A stretch of 64,000 nt of DNA, from positions 5,816,485-5,880,484 of the forward strand of contig NC_134027.1 in the NCBI RefSeq assembly GCF_964204645.1, written 5' to 3'. This document shows positions 1 through 12,300 of the stretch, one piece after another; the stretch's first letter is position 1, and every line of letters starts with the position of its first letter. Origin of the DNA: Tubulanus polymorphus (Eukaryota > Nemertea > Palaeonemertea > Tubulaniformes > Tubulanidae). The position numbers and the translations under genes were made by a program. The notes beneath the pieces are model-generated. The model was not told the origin of the DNA and did no database searches. It saw nothing but the letters and a program-made list of their open reading frames with translations.

Positions 1-113
1 AGATCGCTTTTATCTGTTGTTACAGGCAGATCATCAACTTATTAACTTTCAGATTATCGAGTTTGATAACTTTATTTACATCAACGAGGAAAAGTGAAAG
101 TATTATTCCATAC

Positions 114-802
114 CTCAGTTTCTAAATCATAAAGAGAATATGTCGCATCCTGGTAAACGTCGCCTTTCACCGCCGAATTATCACTGCTTTCTTTGTCCAA
201 ACTTTCCAAGTTCAACGCCCGATTGCGGAGGGACACTTTTAATCTGTTGGCTTTTGAGCTTTGTCGCTTAGTATCGCGTACATTGCTAGTAATGTCAGTG
301 CCATGACCTTTGTATTCCTTTTCAAGTTTTGCTTTACGAATTGCATCACGTACGGTTTTTGAGACTGACTGAGACTGTAAAGACAAAGTAAAGGAAAAGT
401 ACACATTACATGCCATTCCTAACTTTATCACAACTACAGGGACTTGACACAATTGGTAATGTATTGGGCCCAGTGGTACCATACATGTTAAGTACGGTGA
501 GGGCTGAGTGAGTCAGTGACAGGAGAGTGATTTAGTCTAATACTTAGCCGTTGTAGGGAACCCGTAACTTAACAACGACACTGTATGGTAAGTATTCAGG
601 ACTAGTGATTGAACATTTCAATCGATTTACTCACCTTATCTACAAGAGTACCAGCAAATTTCAACGCAGTTGTTACTTCTACGCTCTCTGTGTTACTTTC
701 TACTTCATCAGAATCATTTTTTCTCTGCCTTTTACAACACAAAACGAGTTTTTCCGCAGGTTCTTCGTTAATTTTTCGTTTAATTCTTACCACAGCCGCC
801 AT
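114..802 (-). CDS. SLC7A6OS: SLC7A6OS/Iwr1-like RNA polymerase II nuclear import protein, 5' part (two exons, partial)
   Basis: Two exons join in frame on the minus strand: exon 1 at 802-635 (56 codons, starting MAAVVRIKRKINEEPAEKLV) and exon 2 at 374-114 (87 codons). The exon 1 donor reads GATAAG/GTGAGT, the exon 2 acceptor TTTACAG/TC, and the exon 2 donor GAG/GTATGG; all are phase 0. The N-terminus matches the SLC7A6OS family pattern (V-x-R-[IV]-K-R-K, then EPAE-x-L-x-L-x-C-K-R). The motif YSLYDLE near the end of exon 2 parallels the FQLLDL segment of the vertebrate protein. The family (yeast Iwr1) binds assembled RNA polymerase II and directs its nuclear import. The conserved acidic tyrosine-rich Iwr1 motif must lie in exons beyond position 1. 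The start was chosen because an upstream in-frame ATG at 874 adds 24 residues that do not resemble the family. The ATGGCGGC context is typical of housekeeping starts. Confidence 0.85.
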
Positions 803-1239
803 TATAGTGTATGGTGTAATACAATACCGACTGTTGGGATATGAAAAAGGAATGCTCCATTGAAGGTGCGCCACCGCCGGTGCCCGTTCTTCTCAGCGGC
901 CCATGTCACCATAAATGTGTATTTTCAATTAACCCCCCCCCCCAAAAAAAAAGCGAAGAATACATTCTTAATTCAGTAATTCAGAGTTTTTTTTTTCATT
1001 TGCTGCATTCCGGTCTTAGTGATAGCATTCTATCTTAATAGTTAGTCTTGAATATATTAATTCGTCAATAAATGTTAGAAATAAGGTGAACTCGTGTCTC
1101 ATTCGGGGGATATTGATACGATTTCGGGAATTCGATAAGCAAGATGCTTTATCTATTTTTTTCAAATGTTCGATAACGCAAAATCTCGGTCAAAATGTAT
1201 GACTAATTTCATCGTGATTGATAAGAGGTCTGATTTTGT
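803..1239. other. Intergenic space between divergent genes; possible shared promoter region
   Basis: This gap separates the start codons of two divergently transcribed genes, with about 540 bp between the ATGs. It carries a run of 11 C followed by 9 A at 933-952. No coding sequence was recognised. On the plus-strand side it leads into a TATA-like motif. Confidence 0.4.
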
Positions 1240-1246
1240 TTATATA
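1240..1246 (+). promoter_or_regulatory. TATA-box-like motif upstream of the DUF4773-like gene
   Basis: TTATATA followed by GG lies about 95 bp upstream of the ATG at 1340. That would place transcription start near 1270 and give a short 5' UTR of about 70 nt. Supported by sequence match and position only. Confidence 0.4.
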
Positions 1247-1339
1247 GGCCTCTAGTTTCAAAGTTCGAAGTATTGACTAGTTGTACTGAAAATTGGAAAT
1301 TCATTACAAACAATTTCTTAGCACTGACAGATCGTCGCA

Positions 1340-2739
1340 ATGACCGGGAATATTATTTTGCTGTTTTTTTGCAGTACCATCGCTGGATCTTTGGCTACCG
1401 CATATCCTGATAAAGGTGTAGTAGATACTTGCCACGTTACCATCCGATTCACAAACCCCACGCTGTGTACTGTACAGATCTAATAAATACGAAATTGCGC
1501 ATCGTTTTTTATTTCGGAATATGGTTATGCTTTTGTTTAACTACAAGGAATCTATAGGATTTCCATGTTTCGAACTCGGGTCATAAGTACCGCTTCATAA
1601 GTACCGCTAACCGAAAAAAAAATAGTCTAAAAAGCGATCTTATTTTATGTGTACAATTCTGCAGCCGGTTAAGTTTGTTAATGCGCATGACGATTTATGT
1701 CTAGATATTGTATTTTCCTTCAAATTTTTAAAACTTTTTAAAACTTTTCTTTGTAGTACATTTGGAGAACTTTTCAATCGATTTGGCAGAATTTATAAAT
1801 GCAGTCCACAATGTCGAAGCATTGAGTCGAAAGGATATACAAAATACAGGCTGCTCTTGCCCAACGGATACGAAGTGTGGATGTTGTGCAGATATCGTGT
1901 CAAAACTTCTCAGAATCAACAGCACAGGTAAATTTGATAAACCTTAAGACGTGTGAAACATATGAGTTTGATTGATGAAATTTATAACACTATCTGTCTG
2001 AAAAAAGAGGTCCGAAAACAAGACCATAAAATGTAGCATGTAGACCACAAAAAAAGATATTGTTTTCGAATAGCAGTTTTACGATATTTGATGCAAGCGA
2101 AAAGCAGTAATTCTTATATGCATCTGATAAATATAAACATCTTATTCTCTTTATTCTTATTTATTTCAAGGTTGTGTAAACATGACATACGATAAAGTAA
2201 CAACTGATATAAATGTAGTCATGACTTTGGATGGCAAAGTTTACGTAAATGAAACAATCAATCGTGAGTATATATCAATTAATCTTCGTCGGATTCGAAA
2301 GTTGAAATCAATTCATGGACATTTTTCTTATGAATCTGTCGATTTGGAGTATATAGAAAAATCCAGTGTATGTAGTATGGATGTATTTCATATTTCATTG
2401 TGTCATATATTTTCAGTTCATAACCCACCTGCTTTGTGTCAGGGTTTGCCATATGTTGCTACATGGTGCACTGTTTTCTACAACACATCCTGGGTTGGCA
2501 AAGTCGGGGCCTGCCTGCGGTTCGAGTTGCGCTTACTTGGTCAAACGGTACTGAAAATTCCAGTTGGTTGTTTCCAATTTCCGACGAGATCGGTGAGGGC
2601 CAAACACACGCAACACAGTCGCCATCGCATGGCACTTGATTCGAGGAACTTCTTCGAACAACGTTGGAAGGCTTATGAAAATATGATTCAAAATCGTCAG
2701 CAGGAAGTAAAACGGCGAAAGAATTACATCAGTCTTTAA
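1340..2739 (+). CDS. Secreted cysteine-rich DUF4773-like protein, four exons
   Basis: Four exons splice in one frame: 1340-1415, 1757-1927, 2171-2263 and 2417-2739, totalling 663 nt and 220 residues. Acceptors are TTTGTAG, TTTCAAG and TTTTCAG; donors are G/GTGTAG (weak), CAG/GTAAAT and ATC/GTGAGT. All three introns fall after the first base of a codon. Residues 1-21 form a signal peptide (hydrophobic IILLFFCSTIAG). The mature part has ten cysteines: a CSCPTDTKCGCC cluster at 58-69, then C84 in GCVN, C121 in NPPALC, C131, C146 and C165. There are four N-glycosylation sequons (N80, N86, N109, N136). The CxC...CxCC cluster, the CVNMTYD segment and the NPPxLC motif match my recollection of DUF4773, a family of secreted arthropod and lophotrochozoan proteins of unknown function. 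The tail from about residue 170 is basic and probably disordered. The last exon contains an alternative GTGAGG donor just after TCG at 2590, so the tail could differ. Confidence 0.75.
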
Positions 2740-2893
2740 ACAGAGAAAATAGTTGAAACTAGAAATACGGAAATCAACGTTATTACTAGCAATGTATATA
2801 TACGTCTATATGCAATGACTGTCCGATTGACTTAATTGATCGATCAAGTGATCTTCGATGTGTTCAAAATACAACTTGAATTGATTCAATCAA

Positions 2894-2899
2894 AATAAA
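2894..2899 (+). promoter_or_regulatory. Polyadenylation signal of the DUF4773-like gene
   Basis: AATAAA lies 155 nt after the stop codon of the upstream gene, giving a plausible short 3' UTR. GT- and T-rich sequence follows. Confidence 0.5.
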
Positions 2900-3293
2900 T
2901 GCAACTATCGTATTCTATATTGAATTTATGGTGTTTCTTAAGTACCATGGTACACCTCGTGGTATGCTAAGATAGTTTTCTTTCGAACTTCAATTCAATA
3001 CCGACTGAAATTGTTCGGTAGTTTTACTATCAAAATTATGACATTATGGACCAGCTTGCTCGTTGATATTTTGTTTTGGAATGGCATGCACGAGTTACAT
3101 GCCTGGCCGGTGTGTAGGTTTGATAATGAATTATGCTCATTAGAGCTGATATTGGTTAGGTATAAATGCAGTCAATGTTCAATTAAGAAATTGAATGATA
3201 ATTTGTTTAATCCAAATGAAATTTCCTAATCCTATGAGATTGGGAACATTTCGATTTGCAAAAGTGGAAACTTGAAAATCGCTGCTTTTTCGC

Positions 3294-3357
3294 GGTTGCC
3301 GGGTGGCAACCCTCGCAACGAAATGAAACGCTGATTTTGAGCCGGCCAGTGACGTAA
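3294..3357. promoter_or_regulatory. X-box-like palindrome followed by a CRE-like site
   Basis: GGTTGCC at 3294-3300 and GGCAACC at 3305-3311 form a perfect 7-bp inverted repeat around GGGT. Its half-sites fit the RFX consensus (GTNRCC and RGYAAC), but the 4-nt spacer is longer than the usual 0-3. TGACGTAA, a CRE/C-EBP-type site, follows at 3350-3357. The stretch is more GC-rich than its surroundings. A promoter or enhancer role is inferred. Confidence 0.3.
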
Positions 3358-6300
3358 GTGTTTCACTTGCTACGTAAACATCGCTATAGGACGCGACGGA
3401 TTAAAGGAAAACATTCGTCGCCTTCGGTAAACACTAAATCATCGAATTAACGCATCACCGCGAACTTTCACCGAAAATACGCGGCACGAGACATTTAAAT
3501 CCTAAAGCCGTATAGTTATTTCGCGTTTAATGACGCGCTGCGGGCAATCGATGAGGCCAATATTTCAAACAAATTAATCGAATGTTTGTGTTGGTTAACA
3601 GGTATCATCGGTGCTGACTAGATATCCTCGGGGACGTAATAAATGTTTCAATACGTTACTAGGGATTAGGATTCACGAGTTATGTACTCAATTTATGTTC
3701 ATAAATAACATTAAAACGGATAATTGCCCGTGGCTTCTCAGTGATTGAGTGTGGGGCAAACGAGCAAATGCATTTCAATTCGAAATAATTGAATATGAAA
3801 TTGAAATCAAAGAAAATTGACGCGAATACATCATTGCACAATGTTCTTATATCGAGTCTCCAGCTGCGACTGATTTTTCAGCTGGTTTGCTCATCACGAA
3901 GAATACAATATTTTCTAGCATGCATTTGATAGGTGAAAAATCTAAATCATGCGACAGCAGCAGTTAGAAGACTTCTCGCGACACTTCCAAAATTTGAAAG
4001 TAAACTTTGCCGACAAATCACCAGTCGGCGCCATTGTTCTGCGACTGGCATTCCGTCAACATTAACCACTTAATTAACCTCGCAAGAGCGACCATAACGC
4101 TTTCGGTAAATTTGTTTTCGGGCACCGAAACGGCTCATAAAAGCCAACCCAGCTGGATATGGCGAAAAACCGTTCATTGTTGACAAGCATTCCTGAATCG
4201 TTTTCAATGGTTTGACACTCGAACCGGCAATAATGGCATATCACTTTAATTAGAGATTCATTGAGGTGGCTTCGGCTTTGAATTGAAGTGGTCCACTTTG
4301 CCGCAGGGAGCCTCGGTTAACCGGTAGATGGTATTGGCCTATAATAATTGGGGTAATCTAGTGAAGAACACTTCCCCGTACCCGAGGCCATCAGCGTTGG
4401 GATTAAAGCCGTATGCAAAAATAAAAGCATATGCCTACAATCATGAATTCAGCAAACTCCAGTCGGCTGCGGCCGCTTTTAATTGCAATATGGAAAAAAT
4501 ATTTTCGAATTATAATGAGATCACCGACACCAAGGTGGTCGATATAAAGCACAATTATTAACCAAGGAAAAGGCGTCCTTTTCATAAATCAAGGCAAGGA
4601 CATACCGAATCTCGGTTCTTAGGTCCAGGATCAATGCAGTTAACGAACGTTAACGACATTGATATATTGAATTCATATCAACTCTACTCATATTCTAAGC
4701 TCAAAGTACAAAAAGAAAAACGAATCTTTTTCTAAGAGTTGAAGCACTTAAAGCCGAAAGAATTATGAATCATCAAGAGGCGGGTTCCAGTTTTCTGAAA
4801 ATCCGACCCGCTGGAAAGTTTTTCATTATTATCTAAATTTGCAGGGGACTCGGCGTGTATTAAGCGATTCGCAAGCAGATTAATAATCAAATATAAAAAG
4901 CTGCATTAGGAATGGAATCAGGCAAACGCGCGACACGTCGCCAGATGGGGTATGTTTTTCTTTAATAAAAAGCTAAGAAATTGGTGTAAAAAGATTTGCC
5001 GCTCAGTGAATATGGTTAGATTAGGAAATAATGATATACGCAAAGTTCGAATTAGCTATTGTATTAAGGACACACCGCGAGAATTACCTCTACGCGAGAC
5101 CCAGCAAGGAGGCAAACATTATAATTGATCATGAAATATGATCTCAAAAAGGAAAATTCAGCATTATTTTTGCGTTTATCCAGACAATTCTCATTTCTTT
5201 TATGCATGTCAGCATTGTTGTTCACTTCTTCATCGATCTTCAGTTGATTTTCACCCTTTTAGTCTTTTCAAGTTATAAGCGATCGTTTGATTTACAAGAT
5301 CTGGCTTAAGAATTATATATGTGCATCCATGATGAATAGAGCGAACATCTTAGTAGGTTAAAACGCCAGCTTTGCACAACTACATTTCTTGATGATAAAA
5401 AATGAAAATGATCTTTTGTGTAGATGCCAGTTTTTCCTGAAGTGATTATTAGTTGGGACTGGATATTTTGACAGCTTGAAGTCCATGGTATTGTATCGGT
5501 GCCAAATGATTAAGTTGGGCCGAGTTTTGGACAGTCTATTCGCTGACTCCCCACTCGTTTGTTCCTTTAATGAGGTCTCCACCCATCGCGACAATCCTTC
5601 CCGCGTACACAACGCGCTATTGTAGCAACCTTGTTTATCTAGCTCAATTACATGGAAAACCTAATTTTCAAGGCTTTTTCTTCCCCGTACTTTCACGTTC
5701 TCCAAGCGATCATTTGATTTCTTTCTCTATAGGCATTTCTTCACTCGTTCTTCACTCGGCGCCATTCATTAGGCCCCATAGACATCCTAGCGAGAATATG
5801 TTAACCCCGAGGAATGTGAATTTCAAAAGATTGAAAGATCGTAATGATATATTATTTTCAATTAAAAGATATCGGTACTTTCGAAAAACTGAATACATAC
5901 GTAGGTTATATACGAACTTTTGCTATCTAAATGAATATCAATTTCTCTTTCATCCGTGTAATGTAAAATATCGATGATCAAGTCCCAAATATTTTTCCAG
6001 GGGAAACTAACCTTTTTCCTTGGAAATATAACTTTTCCGTCAGAATATTTGGGCTAGATGGATGATGAACTATCTGTCGGGTCTTCGTATGAAGTGCAGA
6101 AAAAGTAAGATTTTCAGAAGAATAATCAAATAGTGCTCAAGGGTATGTACATTTACTTATTCCATGCTATTTGATCTGTTGTGTTACGATAAATGTCGGC
6201 CTTTTTGACGATGAAATCAAGTTTTAAGCTCTAAATCGAGTCTTTGCCGGTTGCAAAATTCGTATAGATCGGGTATTGAAAGCACACCTGTGCCGTTGGA

Positions 6301-9300
6301 ATTGGCCCGATCTTCTCGATGCCGCATTGTATCAAGTGAGCAAACAATAACCTACAAAGAGCTTGCGAACAGAATACTTTTGCCGGACCCATCTCAAAAG
6401 CTCTTGACTCAGCTTGAAAAGGCTAACATGTTTTTCAACAGATAATGCGACCGGCTACTGAACTGACTATTCGAGGAGAATTGCGTCTTATATTTGACTG
6501 CGCAGAACCGGTTTAAAATAATGAAGACACGAATCAAGCAGCTGCTGTAGACATAAGTCTTATTATTTCATATTCAAAATTGATTGTAGGTTTTGGTAAC
6601 AATTGTTCGCAAAATACCCGAAGCTCTCAGTGAGCGTGCCATCCGGACTATCTTACGTTTTAGCTACAGTTTATTTTATTGGTTACATTGTTTCGATTCC
6701 GAAAAGGCATTTGACCAGCAAAGGCCTTGCAGTGGTCGTCGCGGGATAGGTAAACACGATCTTGCTTTAACCGGTGTTGCTTTAACCGGCGTCTGCTAAA
6801 CCGATGTACAATGGTTCTTGTTTTTAATCAAAACTACGGCTTTTGTACGAACTGCGAAAGGTCCCGCTTCCGAAAATGTAAAAACACAGCGTTGAAGCAT
6901 GGTTTTGAAAAAGCTTTCTTCACAATCAAAATACTACCGATGTCGTAACGTGTTTAGAACTTGATCTTTCGAACTGTAGCAATTCTACAAATATAGGTAT
7001 ATATACATACACGTGGTTTAATTTTGAAGCTCTGGGATTCAACTAGACATAACCCTTAGGATTTTTTTCAATTCCCCGACCGAGTCCTTCTTTATTCATT
7101 GTCTGAATTTAATCTTCCTTTGTAAAAATTTGTAACTTGCAAGACTGTCGAAAAGAAATGAAAGCCAAGTTATAGCATTCATTGAACAATTCGTTAACGA
7201 GGCCGATATTTGATGTTTCTCTATCACCGTTTAATGTTATACCAGTAAATAATTCCATTGCGTCATACGGGGTGACACTATTTCCTGGTACCTATTTACC
7301 CCATCAGTGATACGGGAGCGTGCGTGACTTATGCTGTGTTTTTCAAACCGGTGGATCGATTGCAATCTATAATAATCTGTCACGGAACAACACCTTTTTT
7401 GATCTGAGAAACGATTCTGATTTTTTAAGCGTAGAGCTGATGGAAAAGTCGCTCATAGTTTATATAGATCAATAGGGGTTGATTTAGTATATAAAGGAAG
7501 CGAAATTATTTTTATGCAACGCTTCAAGAAATGTATAAATCTCAACCAAAACTTCTTTTCGTCTTCTGACAGAGGTTAACTGACTCACTTCACATTTTAC
7601 CTACTAATCAGATTTTTTCCCGAATAAATGGGCTAAATCGAGGAAGTATCTGTCAGTTAAATCGGTCGGGGGTCAATAAGAGCTGGTCATTCGGTGGATA
7701 TACCTGGGGTAATCAACCACCGAAGGTGATAGCGGATTATATGTAATTAGTGTAATCGCCGGACTTCTACTGAGCCACATCCAGCGCGTTCAAAGTCTGT
7801 TATTAGAGCACCGAATTAAACTTTGTTGGAAACCAGAATATTCTGACTGCAGTGAATGCGAATCAGGCTTTCTTGTCATATTTCACCGGAGTAAGTTGGA
7901 TAACCATAACCACCTGGTAATTACATTAATTCTGAGACGTTAACACATCGAATGTCGAAGCGTCTGCTTCATTGATTACCCTTTGAATCTAACATGGCCG
8001 CTCGCGAAAGGTGTCTTCTGTCAGGTCATGTGACTGCCGTTTGGGTTTTGACAGCTGCCTTGGCGCCGTGGCCCGAGGTCGCAAATTCGAGAGACGCAAA
8101 GTGCTCGTACATTCGCTCAGATCGATTTCATGCGAGAATGCAGTTAGTCGTCCATCTAAACGCGAGTTTTATCCCAGTCACCTGGTTATAAATGACACCG
8201 AACCAATCTTCAGCTCACGCCAATTAGAGAAGAAGATAGCTAATCTGTAGATACTTGCATCTTTGAACGAATATCCTGTAGAATATGAATGAAATATTTA
8301 ACGTAAAAGTTATGTTTAGTATTAGCTTGGTTTAGTTTCGTCAGTGTCAAAACCTGCAGTCTTTTTTACACATACAGTGATACATGTATATCACTTATTG
8401 GAACTAACTAAATAGTTTTAAAGAAAGCGTGAATGCGAGTGCGTTTGTACTTTGCTCATAATTCTGTTGACATAATAAATTATTTCTGTGCGATATCTAT
8501 GATTCAAGAGGCATATATCTATATGTAGAAACTTTTTCTCTTTTTAATTTCCCCATAACATATGCGGCGGTATACCATATCGCTGTGTCTCAGTTGGAAT
8601 CTAATTTTTTTTTTTATTGGAAACGAATCTACCTTGCCACCTGAAGTTAACCGACTATCCGATTACCGATACAAGAATGTCTTGGAAAGAAGTAGGAATT
8701 TCGACGCACAGTTCGCGTTCGACATTTTAATCGTTAAATCTCCGCGAGCAGCCGAGAAGCGGCGCTCAGTTGGTCGCGCTACGGGTGGGTAGAGTGGGCT
8801 GTTGAAGCTACCGCGAAGTTTCGTTGTGAGTAAAGCGACTATTGCTCAAAATCCATGATAAGCGAACTGTTGGCGGTCGAAATTAATTTCATCCCACCGT
8901 AGCTGCAGTAGATATTTTCATAACAAGAGGCAATGATTTTATGTGAACAACGATATACAATACGTACTTACAAGCTAAACTAAAATTCACGTGTATAAGT
9001 ACGTAAAGGCTCCATTTCTTGAATTTTTGAAATCAAAAGAAATCAGTTTTCAACATTGTCAAATAGTAAATATCCAAGAATCAAATATCCATATGAACTA
9101 TTTTTGCTTGGCTTAGATGCATTCATATATTTCGATTATGATTTATCAACAGCAATGGAAGGCGTTTATCCAGTTAAATTTCTATTTTTCTGTATATGTG
9201 GTATCAGCTATAATTGTTTAATATCTCTTTCTGTTAGAGGTATAGCTTCGTAAACTTGTTAGTGTATTCTAAGTCAATATATCAATAGAATAAGACTTTG

Positions 9301-12300
9301 TAACCGCTTTACTGAGTTCTAGCCTGGAGCCCAGGGAGGCAATACTCACAAAACAAACGCTATGTACAATAACAAGTTAACGCAGCATCTCACCACTTTG
9401 CCATAGTGCGAATGGCGTCGTCTTAACGACATATACGAATCGGTTTACTAGAAAAACTAACTTAATGTTTGTTCAGAATACAAAACTTTTTCTCGGTGGA
9501 TAACCAATTTTCTACACCTGATCGTGCGCTGAGTTCTACACTAACAAATAAACTGACTATTAGTATTGTTTATTAGCCGGCAGGTGAGAACCAGAAGGAA
9601 TGACGTCACTTCCTCTTGATCTTTTCTCTAGAGCGGGGTGCGTGAAGATGGTGCGAAATTTTATCCGGCAATGTAACTTTTCTCATATCTACGATCTTGG
9701 GAAAATATTTGGCTGCCGCGACATACAAGAAGTTCGCTGTCGACTTATCTCTTTCGAATTTCATCAAGTGAATAGTTAAAGCAAAGAATAACAGATACAA
9801 ACTAACGCTGCATTCAGTCTGGTTCGCTTGCGCTGTATTGCAGCGACGAAAAAACAACAAACCAAAGAATAAATTGAGCTGTCAATCAATATGATTGGCA
9901 TATATCTCAATAAAAGCGGGATTACTCGGTGATCGGTGATTAACTCGCTTGGCCATGATTAATCGGGTTGTCCGACAGAAAAACAAATCGACCGAGCCAA
10001 TGTATCCGAATACGATAAACCGTGTCCAATCGTGTCCACAGATATGCGTAAAAACTATAAAGGGGTTCAAAATACCCCCTGAATCTGGGAGTAATGGATG
10101 ACTCCGCAGGATGAAGAAATATTTCTTCATTTTCTACTTGCCTCCCAAGTTTATTTACCGGTAGCGGACGTGCACACCGTTCTTCATATCCGGTCAAAAA
10201 TGTGCGAATCCTGGAGCGCTCTATCTGAACATCAGAGCGAAAGATAATATATGAAATATCTTCGAAATCAAGGCGAGGAAGCTGAATTATGAAATATAAT
10301 ACACCACCTCACGACTCATCGTGAAATCATTTCTATAACGTTCGAATAGAAAACTTGAACTTCGTGTGTGGTGCGCCGAAAAACCGCGTGATACAATTTG
10401 GGAACTAATTTGATAATTCGTGAAAAATGATTTCCAAATATTGCGCGTTGCGGTTATTTTCGTTATTCCCATGAAATCTAATCCTTCCAAACGACCCACT
10501 CTGACACGTAAAACCTATTGTATATTATATCCTCAAATTTGTCAGGATGTTTTCATCGAAGTAAAAGATATATAAACAGATACATTGGAATTCAGAATTA
10601 GTTTATAATAAAGTAGGCTATAGATGATTCGGGAACCATACGACGACAACAATTGAAGATTTCATAAATAATTAAGTGCATACACGGTTTGTGCTGTCGT
10701 AAGTGACACTATATGAAGATTATTGAAGCCGTTATGGGGCCCGTGATTCTGTGAATAGGATACAAAATTGTTACAAGGAAATCCATTATTAACTGATCGA
10801 CATAGTTAATGAAAAGAATTTCATTGGTTTCGGCTGGCTATATTTCGATTTGCCACCGTTTCCCTTTCTCCTTGTCACGTTCAGCAATTTGCGTTCGTTG
10901 TGGAAAAACGGCTACCCGCCACCGGCGCTTTCCAATATCATATGAATTGAGATATTTCAATTCAGTCGTATTATTGAACATGGAAAATGAGCAATTGTGA
11001 TGTACTTCACGCGTGTCTTACGTAAGATATATGGGCGCACCGTGAATTTTCGGTGCGGGTGGTCCAAACCGAACATTTTTGACCACACGCCCAGGATTGA
11101 TTCAATGCGGCATTGTTACGACCGAAATATGAATGTCAGAAAACCTTTCAAACATTTTTGCAAAATTCAATTTATCTGATTTCATACTTTTTTGGAGGAT
11201 GTTAAGATCGGCATCGGATAAGTTCATTCTATTTCAGAATAGATGTCAAACAGATTATCGAATTCAAACGTTATTAATTTTCAAAATGGCAAATGTGTCT
11301 TCGATTCGAGATATAATGTCACACCGAGTAAGTTTGAAGTCAATTAAAATTGACACTTCGCTTTTGTGATTTCGAAACTCGATCCGTCGCAGAACTCCGA
11401 TTTAGTTGCTTGTAAAGAGAATTTTTAGTTTTAATCCTTTATGAAAACATAACCAAGGGAAGTCTCGGCGCTGTTTAATGCATACGTAATATTTCTATTT
11501 GTGGAAACGATCTGAGCCTGACGAGCGAGCGCGAATACACTATCTACCTCACCCCTCGCGCAAATTCAGAAAATTAGCTCCGAATAGAAATTTGAAAATT
11601 ATTATTATTCGGTCGGCTGATTTTGAAATCTATGCAGCCTCGCGCGCACGTCCTCTTTTCACTCATCGAATCTCAAATTGATGACTAAATCTTTTTGCAA
11701 CGCCTGACCACAAATGACTAAACTCGAATGCGACGAAACCGAATCATCAGTCTTCAGAGACTTTCAGCGTAACGAATTCATTTCCTCGGCTCCGGGTCTG
11801 TTGACAGCCTTCTGTCTTGGCGGATGGTCTCTGTCATGGTGATTTTTTGCTTCGCTAACCGGCATTGTCGTCATCTTTTTGTCCGAGAAGTCACGATATC
11901 GCTGCTGATGCTTGGTTATTTTTTACGCCGTATCGATGTTTATTTTAACCGAAGAAATGGCAAACTCGCCGAGCGAAACGGTCCTCGTTCGATGAAAATC
12001 TTTTTTTCCATTATTCGTGAGCACTGATTTATGAATATAAAAACAATCCAGTCGAATGCTTCCCGATTCAGAACGATGACCCAATCTACGATTCATGTCT
12101 TAATCTTCTTCCTCAGAAGAAAGCTTATCATTTTTCGATCTCTCTGGTGAAAAAGGCGAATTCAAATTTGCTTGTCGATTATAGGCGATTCGACATGACA
12201 TTTACATTGATTTTTTTTTTCACGGAATTAACCGACCTAAATTTGTTGTTTTAACATCAAATCCTAATCCATTTATCTATTTCAAATAATGAATTCGATT

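Noticed and set aside
5570-5977. 135-codon plus-strand open frame
   Set aside because: No motif, no splice context and a length expected about once by chance in DNA of this composition.
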